Below, piece by piece: positions 50,424 through 63,016 of a stretch of 64,000 nucleotides of DNA (position 1 is its first letter; each line of letters begins with the position of its first letter). The stretch spans positions 56,783,219-56,847,218 of the forward strand of contig CM068835.1 of assembly GCA_028554795.2 (NCBI GenBank). The letters run 5' to 3'. Source of the DNA: Sinohyriopsis cumingii. Its lineage: Eukaryota > Mollusca > Bivalvia > Unionida > Unionidae. The notes under the pieces are model-generated. The model was not told the origin of the DNA and did not search any database. It saw nothing but the letters and a program-made list of their open reading frames with translations. A program made the position numbers and the translations under genes.

Positions 50424-53400
50424 AATATATATGAACACTCTCAATGTATATATGAACACTCTCAATGTATATATGAACACTCAATGTATATATGAACACT
50501 CTCAATGTATATATGAACACTCTCAATGTATATATGAACACTCAATGTATATATGAACACTCTCAATGTATATATGAACACTCTCAATGTATATATGAAC
50601 ACTCAATGTATATATGAACACTCTCAATGTATATATGAACACTCTCAATGTATATATGAACACTCAATGTATATATGAACACTCTCAATGTATATATGAA
50701 CACTCAATGTATATATGAACACTCTCAATGTATATATGAACACTCTTAATGTATATATGAACACTCAATGTATATATGAACACTCAATGTATATATGAAC
50801 ACTCTTAATGTATATATGAACACTCAATGTATATATGAACACTCAATGTATATATGAACACTCTCAATGTATATATGAACACTCTCAATGTATATATGAA
50901 CACTCTCAATGTATATATGAACACTCAATGTATATATGAACACTCTCAATGTATATATGAACACTCTCAATGTATATATGAACACTCTCAATGTATATAT
51001 GAACACTCAATGTATATATGAACACTCAATGTATATATGAACACTCTCAATGTATATATGAACACTCTCAATGTATATATGAACACTCAATGTATATATG
51101 AACACTCTCAATGTATATATGAACACTCAATGTATATATGAACACTCTCAATGTATATATGAACACTCTCAATGTATATATGAACACTCAATGTATATAT
51201 GAACACTCTCAATGTATATATGAACACTCTCAATGTATATATGAACACTCTCAATGTATATATGAACACTCTCAATGTATATATGAACACTCTCAATGTA
51301 TATATGAACACTCAATGTATATATGAACACTCTCAATGTATATATGAACACTCTCAATGTATATATGAACACTCAATGTATATATGAACACTCTCAATGT
51401 ATATATGAACACTCTCAATGTATATATGAACACTCAATGTATATATGAACACTCAATGTATATATGAACACTCTCAATGTATATATGAACACTCTCAATG
51501 TATATATGAACACTCAATGTATATATGAACACTCTCAATGTATATATGAACACTCTCAATGTATATATGAACACTCTCAATGTATATATGAACACTCAAT
51601 GTATATATGAACACTCTCAATGTATATATGAACACTCTCAATGTATATATGAACACTCAATGTATATATGAACACTCTCAATGTATATATGAACACTCAA
51701 TGTATATATGAACACTCTCAATGTATATATGAACACTCTCAATGTATATATGAACACTCAATGTATATATGAACACTCTCAATGTATATATGAACACTCT
51801 CAATGTATATATGAACACTCTCAATGTATATATGAACACTCTCAATGTATATATGAACACTCAATGTATATATGAACACTCTCAATGTATATATGAACAC
51901 TCTCAATGTATATATGAACACTCTCAATGTATATATGAACACTCTCAATGTATATATGAACACTCTTAATGTATATATGAACACTCAATGTATATATGAA
52001 CACTCTCAATGTATATATGAACACTCAATGTATATATGAACACTCTCAATGTATATATGAACACTCTCAATGTATATATGAACACTCAATGTATATATGA
52101 ACACTCTCAATGTATATATGAACACTCAATGTATATATGAACACTCTCAATGTATATATGAACACTCTCAATGTATATATGAACACTCAATGTATATATG
52201 AACACTCAATGTATATATGAACACTCTCAATGTATATATGAACACTCTCAATGTATATATGAACACTCAATGTATATATGAACACTCTCAATGTATATAT
52301 GAACACTCAATGTATATATGAACACTCTCAATGTATATATGAACACTCTCAATGTATATATGAACACTCAATGTATATATGAACACTCTCAATGTATATA
52401 TGAACACTCTCAATGTATATATGAACACTCTCAATGTATATATGAACACTCTCAATGTATATATGAACACTCTCAATGTATATATGAACACTCAATGTAT
52501 ATATGAACACTCTCAATGTATATATGAACACTCTCAATGTATATATGAACACTCAATGTATATATGAACACTCTCAATGTATATATGAACACTCAATGTA
52601 TATATGAACACTCTCAATGTATATATGAACACTCTCAATGTATATATGAACACTCTCAATGTATATATGAACACTCAATGTATATATGAACACTCTCAAT
52701 GTATATATGAACACTCTCAATGTATATATGAACACTCTTAATGTACATATAAACACTCTCAATGTATATATGAACACTCTTAATGTATATATGAACACTC
52801 TCAATGTATATATGAACACTCTCAATGTATATATGAACACTCTTAATGTATATATGAATACTCTTAATGTACATATGAACACTCAATGTATATATGAACA
52901 CTCTTAATGTATATATGAACACTCTCAATGTATATATGAACACTCTCAATGTATATATGAACACTCTTAATGTATATATGAATACTCTTAATGTACATAT
53001 AAACACTCTCAATGTATATATGAACACTCTCAATGTATATATGAACACTCTCAATGTATATATGAACACTCTCAATGTATATATGAACACTCAATGTATA
53101 TATGAACACTCTCAATGTATATATGAACACTCTCAATGTATATATGAACACTCAATGTATATATGAACACTCTCAATGTATATATGAACACTCAATGTAT
53201 ATATGAACACTCTCAATGTATATATGAACACTCTCAATGTATATATGAACACTCTCAATGTATATATGAACACTCAATGTATATATGAACACTCTCAATG
53301 TATATATGAACACTCTCAATGTATATATGAACACTCTCAATGTATATATGAACACTCTCAATGTATATATGAACACTCAATGTATATATGAACACTCTCA

Positions 53401-55311
53401 ATGTATATATGAACACTCTCAATGTATATATGAACACTCTCAATGTATATATGAACACTCTCAATGTATATATGAACACTCTTAATGTATATATGAACAC
53501 TCAATGTATATATGAACACTCTCAATGTATATATGAACACTCAATGTATATATGAACACTCTCAATGTATATATGAACACTCTTAATGTATATATGAACA
53601 CTCAATGTATATATGAACACTCTCAATGTATATATGAACACTCAATGTATATATGAACACTCTCAATGTATATATGAACACTCTCAATGTATATATGAAC
53701 ACTCAATGTATATATGAACACTCAATGTATATATGAACACTCAATGTATATATGAACACTCTCAATGTATATATGAACACTCTCAATGTATATATGAACA
53801 CTCAATGTATATATGAACACTCAATGTATATATGAACACTCTCAATGTATATATGAACACTCTCAATGTATATATGAACACTCAATGTATATATGAACAC
53901 TCTCAATGTATATATGAACACTCAATGTATATATGAACACTCTCAATGTATATATGAACACTCTCAATGTATATATGAACACTCAATGTATATATGAACA
54001 CTCTCAATGTATATATGAACACTCTCAATGTATATATGAACACTCTCAATGTATATATGAACACTCTCAATGTATATATGAACACTCTCAATGTATATAT
54101 GAACACTCAATGTATATATGAACACTCTCAATGTATATATGAACACTCTCAATGTATATATGAACACTCAATGTATATATGAACACTCTCAATGTATATA
54201 TGAACACTCTCAATGTATATATGAACACTCTCAATGTATATATGAACACTCAATGTATATATGAACACTCTCAATGTATATATGAACACTCTCAATGTAT
54301 ATATGAACACTCTCAATGTATATATGAACACTCAATGTATATATGAACACTCTCAATGTATATATGAACACTCTCAATGTATATATGAACACTCTTAATG
54401 TACATATAAACACTCTCAATGTATATATGAACACTCTTAATGTATATATGAACACTCTCAATGTATATATGAACACTCTCAATGTATATATGAACACTCT
54501 TAATGTATATATGAATACTCTTAATGTACATATAAACACTCTCAATGTATATATGAACACTCTCAATGTATATATGAACACTCTTAATGTATATATGAAC
54601 ACTCTTAATGTATATATGAACACTCTTAATGTATATATGAACACTCTCAATGTATATATGAACACTCTCAATGTATATATGAACACTCTCAATGTATATA
54701 TGAACACTCAATGTATATATGAACACTCTCAATGTATATATGAACACTCTCAATGTATATATGAACACTCTTAATGTACATATAAACACTCTCAATGTAT
54801 ATATGAACACTCTCAATGTATATATGAACACTCTTAATGTATATATGAACACTCTCAATGTATATATGAACACTCTCAATGTATATATGAACACTCTTAA
54901 TGTATATATGAATACTCTTAATGTACATATAAACACTCTCAATGTATATATGAACACTCTCAATGTATATATGAACACTCTTAATGTACATATAAACACT
55001 CTTAATGTACATATAAACACTCTCAATGTATATATGAACACTCTTAATGTATATATAAACACTCTTAATGTATATATGAACACTCTTAATGTCTATAATG
55101 AACACTCTTAATGTACATATAAACACTCTTAATGTACATATAAACACTCTCAATGTATCTATGAACACTCTTAATGTACATATAAACACTCTCAATGTAT
55201 CTATGAACACTCTTAATGTATATATAATCACTCTTAATGTACATATAAACACTCTCAATGTACATATAAACACTCTCAATGTATCTATGAACACTCTTAA
55301 TGTATATATGA
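50424..55311 (+). repeat. 4.9 kb satellite array of 21 bp and 19 bp monomers
   Basis: Roughly 240 monomers by length. The two main types are TATATATGAACACTCTCAATG (21 bases) and the 19-base form that lacks one CT. They occur mixed, often as two long and one short. A third type with CTTAATG, and a fourth with TACATATAAAC, become common from about 52740 and dominate the right end. Beyond 55080 the monomers decay (TCTATAATG, ATCTATG). All long frames here are repeat translations (MNTLNVY and antisense FIYTLRV) and are not genes. Confidence 0.98.
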
Positions 55312-55885
55312 GAATTTGAATTAAGCAAGCGAGATCAAGCTGAAGAAGCAATAAACACAATGGCAAAAGTGATACTTTAGTTATTAAGCAAAACTTATAA
55401 TCTTGGTCCTGTACATTATTTGTTTTTCCAACAAGAAAGGCGATTAATGACACTAAATTCTTGTTTTAGGATGTAGTTGTGGTATCAAACATCACTTTAT
55501 TTCAATACTGCTGTTATTTCTAAACTGAAGAAATGTTCATTTCCCTAAATCAAATTAATAATTATGTTGACTACGTTATAAGAACATTCAGGATCTTTTC
55601 GGGAATGTACAACACTACCATTACCACTACATCCACTACTACTACTACTACGAACAACAACAACAATAATAGTAATAATGATACTAATAATAACAACATA
55701 AAATGCACTGAGAACTGTATTTTTTTAAAACATTTGTTCTTGCCATTCATTTTTAAAGTACTTCAGCAATTCAAAAAGCATTTACAACAGCAACAAAAAC
55801 TTTCACTTACTTGTAAACGTTGTGTAATATATAAGTTTCTGCAGAAGACAGCCAGAAACGAGAGGATGATTTGCCCAAATAGCCC
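55312..55885. other. Spacer between satellites
   Basis: Non-repetitive apart from CTA, CAA and TAA triplet runs at about 55616-55697. No gene seen. Confidence 0.6.
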
Positions 55886-56240
55886 AAAAAATATACCCAA
55901 ATACGGGCTACATATACCAGAATACAGGCCATATATACCCCAAAACTGGTCATTACAGGCCATATATTCCCAAATACTGGCCTTATATAACCAAACAATT
56001 GTTTTATATACCCAAATACTGGCCTTATGTACCCAAATACTGGCCATATATACCCAAATACAGGCCACATATACCCCAAACAGGCCATTACAGGCCATAT
56101 ATACCCAAATACTGGCCTTATATACCCAAATACTGGCCTATATACCCAAATACTGGCCATATTTTCCCAAATACTGGCCGTATACACCCAAATACTGGCC
56201 ATATATACTCAAATACTGGCCATATATACTCAAATTCTGA
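55886..56240 (+). repeat. Second satellite: about 21 bp CCATATATACCCAAATACTGG units
   Basis: About 15 units with variants (TTATATA, ACAGGCC, insertions). It ends in a short (CA)n run near 56252. Frames across it are repeat translations. Confidence 0.93.
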
Positions 56241-56311
56241 AAACATACAAACACACACACACACACATGTATATATCCAAATATGACTAAACTAGATCCA
56301 AACAGTATCCG

Positions 56312-56476
56312 ATATAACATATCGTCAGTAGCTTCTCGTGGGTCGGTGGTTCTTTCCGGGGGTTTTCCGGGTTCTTCCTCCACCATTAATACTGGCCGCC
56401 ATGTATAGCCTATCGTGTGCTGAAAAATGGCGTTAAACCCTACAACAACAACAACAACAACAACATATAACATATC
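56312..56476 (+). mobile_element. 5'-truncated SINE with 12 bp target-site duplication
   Basis: Same family as the 18.9 kb SINE, starting inside the body at GTCAGTAGCTTCTCGTGGG and ending with TGGCGTTAAACCC and (CAA)n. ATATAACATATC flanks it exactly on both sides (56312-56323 and 56465-56476). This proves a retrotransposition event and a truncated start. Confidence 0.95.
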
Positions 56477-56479
56477 AGC

Positions 56480-56915
56480 ACAAAAGAATAAACCTTTACA
56501 GGTCACCCCGTTTGCTTCTACGATGTATGTTTCCTTGCTTTCCAAGATACAGCTAATACTAAAATGTAGACTTCCAACGCTTTCATGAATTGACTGAGAT
56601 ATTGATGTGATTACAAATGATGTTTACCAGTTTTAAATAATAAACAATTTACTCAATTAAGCCACCAGTTGACTTGTAATCAAGAAAAATACTACTCTCA
56701 GTTTTATAATTTTTGCGTAATAATTAATCGTCGGTACAAGTCTCTAAAGTATATTTGTCTTTAACAGCACGTAAGTACAATACTGGTAATATGGTACTGA
56801 TTTCAGAGTACGTTCTATAAAAAAACTTACAAAAACAGAAGAAAATAAACTTAAGGAAGATCATGCTTTCCAAAATATAAACGTAAACTTTGAAAATGGA
56901 AATGCAATTTGTAAA
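56480..56915. other. No gene recognised
   Basis: AT-rich sequence between a SINE and the third satellite. Confidence 0.5.
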
Positions 56916-56919
56916 AACT

Positions 56920-58130
56920 CTGTAAAAGATGTATAAAATATGGATAAAGGTAAAACTATGTAAAAGATGTAAAAAAATAACATATAACGGTTAAAACTCA
57001 GTAAAAGATGTATAAAATAATGGATAAAGGTAAAAACTATATAAAAGATGTATAAAGTAACAGATAACGGTTAAAACTCTATAAAAGATGTAAAAAAATA
57101 ACAGATAATGGTTAAAACTCTGTAAAAGATGTATAAAATAATGAATAAAGGTAAAAACTTAGTAAAAGATGTAAAAAAAAATAACATATAACGGTTAAAA
57201 CTCAGTAAAAGATGTATAAAATAATGGATAAAGGTAACAACTATGTAAAAGATGTATAAAATAACAGATAACGGTCAAAACTCTGTAAAAGATATATAAA
57301 ATAACAGATAACGGTTAAAACTCTGTAAAAGATGTATAAAATAATGGATAAAGGTAAAAACCATGTAAAAGATGTATAAAATAACAGATAGTGGTTAAAA
57401 CTCTGTAAAAGATGTATAAAATAACAGATAACGGTTAAAACTCTGTAAAAGATGTATAAAATAATGGATAAAGGTAAAAACTCTGCTAAAGATGTATAAA
57501 ATAATGGATAAAGGTAACAACTATGTAAAAGATGTATAAAATAAAAGATGTATAAAATAACAGATAAAGGTTAAACTCTGTAAAAGATGTATAAAATAAT
57601 GGATAAAGGTAAAAACTATGTAAAAGATGTATAAAATAACAGATAACGGTTAAAACTATGTAAAAGATGTATAAAATAATGGATAAAGGTAACAACTCTG
57701 TACAAGGTGTATAAAATAACAGATAACGGTTAAAACTCTGTAAAAGATGTATAAAATAATGGATAAAGGTAAAAACTATGTAAAAGATGTATAAAATAAT
57801 GGATAAAGGTAACAACTCAGTACAAGGTGTATAAAATAATAGTTAAAGGTTAAAACTCTGTAAAAGATATTTAAAATAACAGATAACGGTTAAAACTCTG
57901 TAAAAGATGTATAAAATAATGGATAAAGGTAAAAGCTATGTAAAAGATGTATAAAATAACAGATAACGGTTAAAACTATGTAAAAGATGTATAAAATAAT
58001 GGATAAAGGTAACAACTCTGTACAAGGTGTATAAAATAACAGATAAAGGTTAAAACTCTGTAAAAGGTATATACAATAATGGATAAAGGTAACAACTCTG
58101 TAAAAGGTGTATAAATTAAAGGATGGATGT
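56920..58130 (+). repeat. Third satellite: 40 bp units in an 80 bp A/B dimer
   Basis: The unit is GTAAAAGATGTATAAAATAA followed by one of two 20-base halves. Type A ends CAGATAACGGTTAAAACTCT and type B ends TGGATAAAGGTAAAAACTAT. The two types largely alternate, giving an 80-base higher-order unit and about 30 monomers. Edges decay. Confidence 0.96.
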
Positions 58131-58227
58131 TAAATATATCAAATCCTTAAAATACAGTGTCAATTTTTTTTATGTAAACCGAATTCACCAAAAAGTAAAT
58201 ATCATCCATGTAACCAGAATAGTGTCC

Positions 58228-58575
58228 CTGATCTGATGGCGAAGTGGTTAGCTCGTGATTGTCGGGACCAGAAGGTTGCTGGTTTGATTCCTGCTACGAT
58301 CCGGGTGGGAGGGGGGTCTTCCGAAGTAGTGTACCTATGGACAAGACACTCCAATCGCATCTGCACAATAGAAACTTGCATGTATGGTTGATAGGTTAAT
58401 CATTAATCGATCCGGGGATGGACCCTGACGATAAAACAGGGGGTGCATACACAATTAGTAGAGATATGTGGGATGGAATCATCAATGGGGGTCCCAAGGG
58501 ACGAAGCCCAATAAGATCTTGCCTTTTAAGCATTTCGAGGGCATAATTTAAATGATCTAAGTATCAATAAAGTTA
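58228..58575 (+). mobile_element. tRNA-derived SINE, second family
   Basis: Box A TGGCGAAGTGG (58237-58247) and box B GGTTTGATTCC (58281-58291) are close to the polymerase III consensus. An unrelated body of about 270 bases follows. No cloverleaf acceptor stem is present. Confidence 0.75.
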
Positions 58576-58584
58576 AACAATAAA

Positions 58585-58870
58585 GCACCGCTCCAGTGGC
58601 CTAGTGGTTAGAGCGTCCGCCTCGGTTGCGGGTTCGAACACCGGCCGAGTCATACCAAAGACTTACAAAAATGGTACAGTCAGCTGCCACGTTAGGCGCT
58701 CAGCATTAAGAGGTTAGTGTTAGGACTGGTTGGCCTAGTGTCAGGATAATGTGACTGGGTGGACATCATGCTACACGTCTGCGGCATGATGCCTCAGTGC
58801 TAGACATCACTATAAACTGTCACACTGCAGACATCGTAACGATATGACTAAAAAAATTGTTAAAGCTACG
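58585..58870 (+). mobile_element. tRNA-derived SINE, third family
   Basis: Box A TGGCCTAGTGG (58597-58607) and box B GGTTCGAACAC (58631-58641) form a tRNA-like head. The body contains ATACCAAAGACTTACAAAAA, GGCGCTCAGCATTAAGAGG and GGATAATGTGACTGGGTGG, which I recall as a widespread marine-invertebrate SINE body. It lies directly behind another SINE. Confidence 0.85.
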
Positions 58871-58882
58871 CTAAAAATCTAA

Positions 58883-58885
<3 letters not shown>

Positions 58886-58921
<36 letters not shown>
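58886..58921. repeat. (CA)n microsatellite
   Basis: About 36 bases of CA directly after the SINE. A G-rich tract (runs up to 11 G) follows at about 58973-59006. Confidence 0.95.
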
Positions 58922-58925
<4 letters not shown>

Positions 58926-59019
58926 GCGCTCAGGTTGTCCTGGGATCATTTTTTTAAATATTTTTTTTACGGGGGGAGAAGCTGAGGCGGGGCGGGGGGG
59001 GGGGGTAGTATACGGCGGT

Positions 59020-59710
59020 TTGGTCCCCTGTTACACAGCCCAGCTTCTGTAATCAGTCCTAAGTACTTTTTCTTTATCCGTTGCAAACATAAAATCAGGG
59101 AAAGCCTCCATACTATTAAACCGAGTCAGGTTTCATGTACATTAGTATAAGTAGACAAAACAAAGTGATAACTTGTGTTAAAATAGAATAAATGTTTCTT
59201 GAAATCCCCGCGTAAAGTTCGTAGCTATTTATAAGCACAAGTAATTGTAGTGTGTTCTAAAAATAGTGCTTGCTGTAGGCATGAAGTTTTGCTTTTAAGG
59301 AGAGAGAGCGTACATTATGAAATTATGAGTGGCTTTATGGAAATACCAACTACTACCATATGGGTGTATGTCTGTAATAGTAACCATCGTTGTTTTGTAT
59401 TTGGCAAGTTTTTACATGCCAACATTCGCATAACACGCTACCTTTTTAAAATCAATATTATACAACTTAATCAACTCTCGCGAGAAACGAGGCAAAAACG
59501 GGAGATATTATTAGGATCTATAAATAATCATTATTGGGATTTTGTTGTTGACACGCACTACTTCTATGTCACGTGATATAAAGCTCGTTCAAATAAGCGA
59601 GGCATTGTGAGTAAAAACATTTTGCCCCAACAAAACGAGACAAAATTATTTTCTTCTTTTCTGTTTTCTTTTCTTTTAAAATGAACAAAGCAAAAACCGA
59701 CATCACACTT
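59020..59710. other. No gene recognised
   Basis: A 108-codon frame (59250-59576) lies here but shows no domain, no exon signals and ordinary composition. Confidence 0.5.
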
Positions 59711-59713
59711 CTA

Positions 59714-59890
59714 TCGCAGCCCATGGCTCTGTGGTTAGTGTGCCGGAATCGTGGATGAAAGGGTGCCGGTTTGAATCCTACTAGTGGATCAGTCCGGGTC
59801 ATCTACCGTCTCATCATATTATGGCCTACTTTTTGCTGTACTGTAAAACACCAACCCAAACCCACTCACCCTACTCAAAGTTCAAATTCA
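59714..59890 (+). mobile_element. tRNA-derived SINE, fourth family
   Basis: Box A TGGCTCTGTGG (59724-59734) and box B GGTTTGAATCC (59768-59778) at normal spacing, followed by a short body ending near a CCAACCCAAACCCACTCACC segment. The 3' limit is approximate. Confidence 0.75.
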
Positions 59891-59894
59891 CGAT

Positions 59895-61705
59895 TCCATC
59901 ATTTGTTTAGGAAAACAGAATTACGCATATCACTTGCACAGTCTAAATGATGAGCAGAACTCTTGCTTTAACTCCCTAGTAAATATAGCGCACCTACCGT
60001 GAATTCTTAATGTATGAAGACGTAAATCCAGATTCCAGTATACCCAATCATAATTATTTGTCCCTTTTGTCAAAATCTGCGAATAAAGCCAAATATTGCC
60101 ATAATCTTTCCATTTTTCAAAGCAGCGAAACTGAGCAGACTTGTTTATTTCCCTTCCTCTGCCAAAATATGTATGACGTAATATTGAATGCATAAGGATG
60201 ACGTTATCATAATCACTCAATATATTGCTTTTGATTTTTACGTCCAAATTAACTGTAAAGGCATCAGACACAAAGTTACCCGCAAGAATACATCAATGCA
60301 TGGTCCTATAGTACAGAAACATTCTAGGCCAGATCTCATCGTAGTCCTACATGTAAGACTTCGACGCTGTTTTTTATGTTTTGGGAGTATGGATCTTACA
60401 GCCTAACTAACGGCGCTGTGTAGCGTGTTTTGATGACGACTTACATAATAACGAAAGTAAAATTTTCAGGAAAATCTCACACAATGCAGGCCAATAACGA
60501 CGTCTTTCTACAAAGTAAAGTCATAATGTTTTAGTCAGACTTTACTTAATGTGATGTCGTTTCTCTAATAAATTCAAATTCTCACAAAAGAAATGGACCT
60601 GTTTTCAAGTTTCGTTGGCCTACACGTCAGCTGGGTGGAAAGCTATGAAAGCAGAGAATGCCGAAATCGGGTTATGTTGAAATATTACTCTTTAACGAAA
60701 TGAATAAAAATATATTATGCCTATTGGAACTGTAAGCAACGTTTCGTTTCGTTCAAAAACATACCCCTCACATGAACCTTCTTGAACATATTTCGGCATA
60801 CCTCGACTACCAGAGCATCGCAACAATATCAAATGTATGTCAACGGAACATGAAAATGAGTCCATTTTCTAGTGTCAGATTTTGATTCCACCAGGATAAA
60901 AACAGCACAGTAAGTATATTAATTACATATCAATTTGTGGAAGAATGTCGCTATGGGCTGCCAAGTGTGCGAGATATTCCTGAAACTTTGACTACTCGTT
61001 CAAATCTCAACCAACGTCGGAACATGAAATATAAGACAGTTACTTGGGTAGTAAAACGTAGCATTAAAACATAAATAACATGTGATTTGTCTTACATTGT
61101 AGGGCTAATCTCAACCCAGTTTGTACACTCTAGCAGCGAACAAGAAAAGAACGTTTGATATCTTCAAAATAGAATCACTTTTATTTATTAAGTTGCATGT
61201 TTGACACACAACCAGAGCTAAGGATATGGCCGTCTTGACTCATCTAGGCAGGCAGTTGCAAGAGGAAGATCTTGGAATACAGCGCGGAGATCCAGAGTAT
61301 AGAAAGCGTATGTACGCTATACTTATATTTTAGATAGATACGATGGACAGACACTTCGTGTATACTGCAAACATTGGAGGTGTCCTTCTCTAAATTAAAC
61401 TGAATTAAGTTCTTTGCGCTCTGGTACTTGGAGGGTTTGATCTAGTAAACCAACTGAGGACTTCCTAACAGTTCAAACCTTGATTTTGCGATTCATTATC
61501 TTTTTTTTTTCTTATCAGATACCTGCCACTGAGTTCATTACGTGGTATTAAATGCAGCTTTACTCAAATCTGGAATTTTAAAACCATATTTCAGTCTTTG
61601 TACAGTGTCTGATCCAACAATGTAAACTCTAATGATATAGGAAAATAGCTTGTTAATGATTGTTCCTCTTTGAACCTTGTTTGACAAGGAGGGAGGAGAC
61701 ATACA
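59895..61705. other. No gene recognised
   Basis: AT-rich sequence. Overlapping frames at 59930-60406 on both strands lack recognisable domains. Confidence 0.5.
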
Positions 61706-61887
<182 letters not shown>

Positions 61888-61889
61888 GT

Positions 61890-62635
61890 GAAAGTGTAGA
61901 AAAGGAGATTTGAAAGGAGGGATACATTTCTGCACGAAGAACATCTTCTGAATGGACCTGAATGGCTAAAATGGTATTAGTTGTAAAACTAAAGCTAAAT
62001 GCTTAGTAAAGGAAGAAGATCAAATCAGTTAAGCATTTAATATTTTTCGTTTCCTTCCTTGTCTGAATTATTAGTTGATTGATGTATCGTGACACATCAA
62101 CGCAAGAATGATTATACCGTGCAGTGGTAATTAGAACCAAAATGCATGCCCAGAGACATACAGCGGTGACAGATCTGGAGTGGTCTGGGCAGGATATGTA
62201 CTTGCACCTTTCTGTACGTAAATGTGGTACGCTAACGACTGAGCAACCATACTGCTCATGCGTGTAGAGAGCCAAACTAATAATATCGCCTTACGCTTCA
62301 TTTTAGAATCACAATTACCTAAAATAATTATGGCACTATCAGAATGGAGACGCACACATGAAGCTACAAATAAAAGAGAAATGATAGTTAGAAAAGTTGA
62401 AAACTGTGGACGAAGCAAATCAAACAAAAAGGAGAGGGGGCAGATGTGAGTAAAGATGATGTGTGTCATTTAGCGTCTCAGTGGATCACCCCTAGATTGT
62501 AGAGCAAAGATAAGGCATAATAGTGATACATGTCACTACATATGCGCGTGGTCAATTAAATGAGAGCAGTGTTGTTAATCAGATAACTTTCTTCATCAGT
62601 TAGCAGGTAGTGTTGATTGATCGACACTAGTAGTG
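61890..62635. other. No gene recognised
   Basis: AT-rich sequence. Nothing recognisable. Confidence 0.5.
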
Positions 62636-62639
62636 AAAG

Positions 62640-62905
62640 GGGCCACCCTAGGGACAATGGGAATTAGCATTACAGACCCCCCCGGGCCTCTCTAGGGACA
62701 ATGGAAATTTAACATGGGAAAAATTGCTGGGCCACTCTAGGGACAAGAGGAATTAACATGGGGAATAGAGTTTGGGCTTGTCTAGGGACAAGGGGAATTG
62801 AACATGGGAATAGAGTTTGGGCTTGTTTAGGGACAAGGGGAATTTAACATGGCAGAAAAAAACTACTTTAGGGACAAGGGGAATTTAACATGGGATTTTT
62901 TTTTT
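62640..62905 (+). repeat. Tandem repeat of about 55 bp with CTAGGGACAAGGGGAAT core
   Basis: Six copies of TAGGGACAA(G/T)(G/A)GGAAT followed by TTAACATGGG, at spacings of about 50-57 bases. It ends in a long A/T homopolymer tract (62895-62937). It lies just beyond the 3' end of the histone-end gene. Confidence 0.93.
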
Positions 62906-62964
62906 AAAAATAAAAAAATAAAAAAAAAAAATAAAAGAAGGGTAGGCAATGGAAAGTCATTCTC

Positions 62965-63005
62965 TTTTCGAGACCTATGAGTGGCCCTGAAAAGGGCCTT
63001 TGGGT
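62965..63005 (-). promoter_or_regulatory. Histone-type mRNA 3' stem-loop and downstream element
   Basis: On the minus strand GGCCCT-TTTC-AGGGCC (62998-62983) is a 6 bp stem with a four-base loop. It has CCCAAA directly before it and ACTCA after it. Stem, loop and both flanks fit the consensus of replication-dependent histone mRNAs bound by SLBP. Fifteen bases downstream, GAAAAGAGAATGA resembles the purine-rich histone downstream element that pairs with U7 snRNA. Cleavage would fall about 5 bases after the stem, giving a non-polyadenylated mRNA. No AATAAA is needed. It starts only 18 bases after the stop codon of the 63017-63418 frame. Confidence 0.88.
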
Positions 63006-63016
63006 TTCTTCTGCTT

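Noticed and set aside
50424-55311. Regular direct repeats that could be mistaken for a CRISPR array or for a repetitive protein gene
   Set aside because: The monomers are contiguous with no unique spacers, and both strands give open frames in several phases only because the monomer lacks stops. This is an animal satellite.
58597-58660. tRNA gene
   Set aside because: Boxes A and B are present but no acceptor stem closes, and a known SINE-type body follows directly.
59250-59576. 108-codon frame
   Set aside because: No domain, no homologue recognised, no promoter or splice signals nearby.
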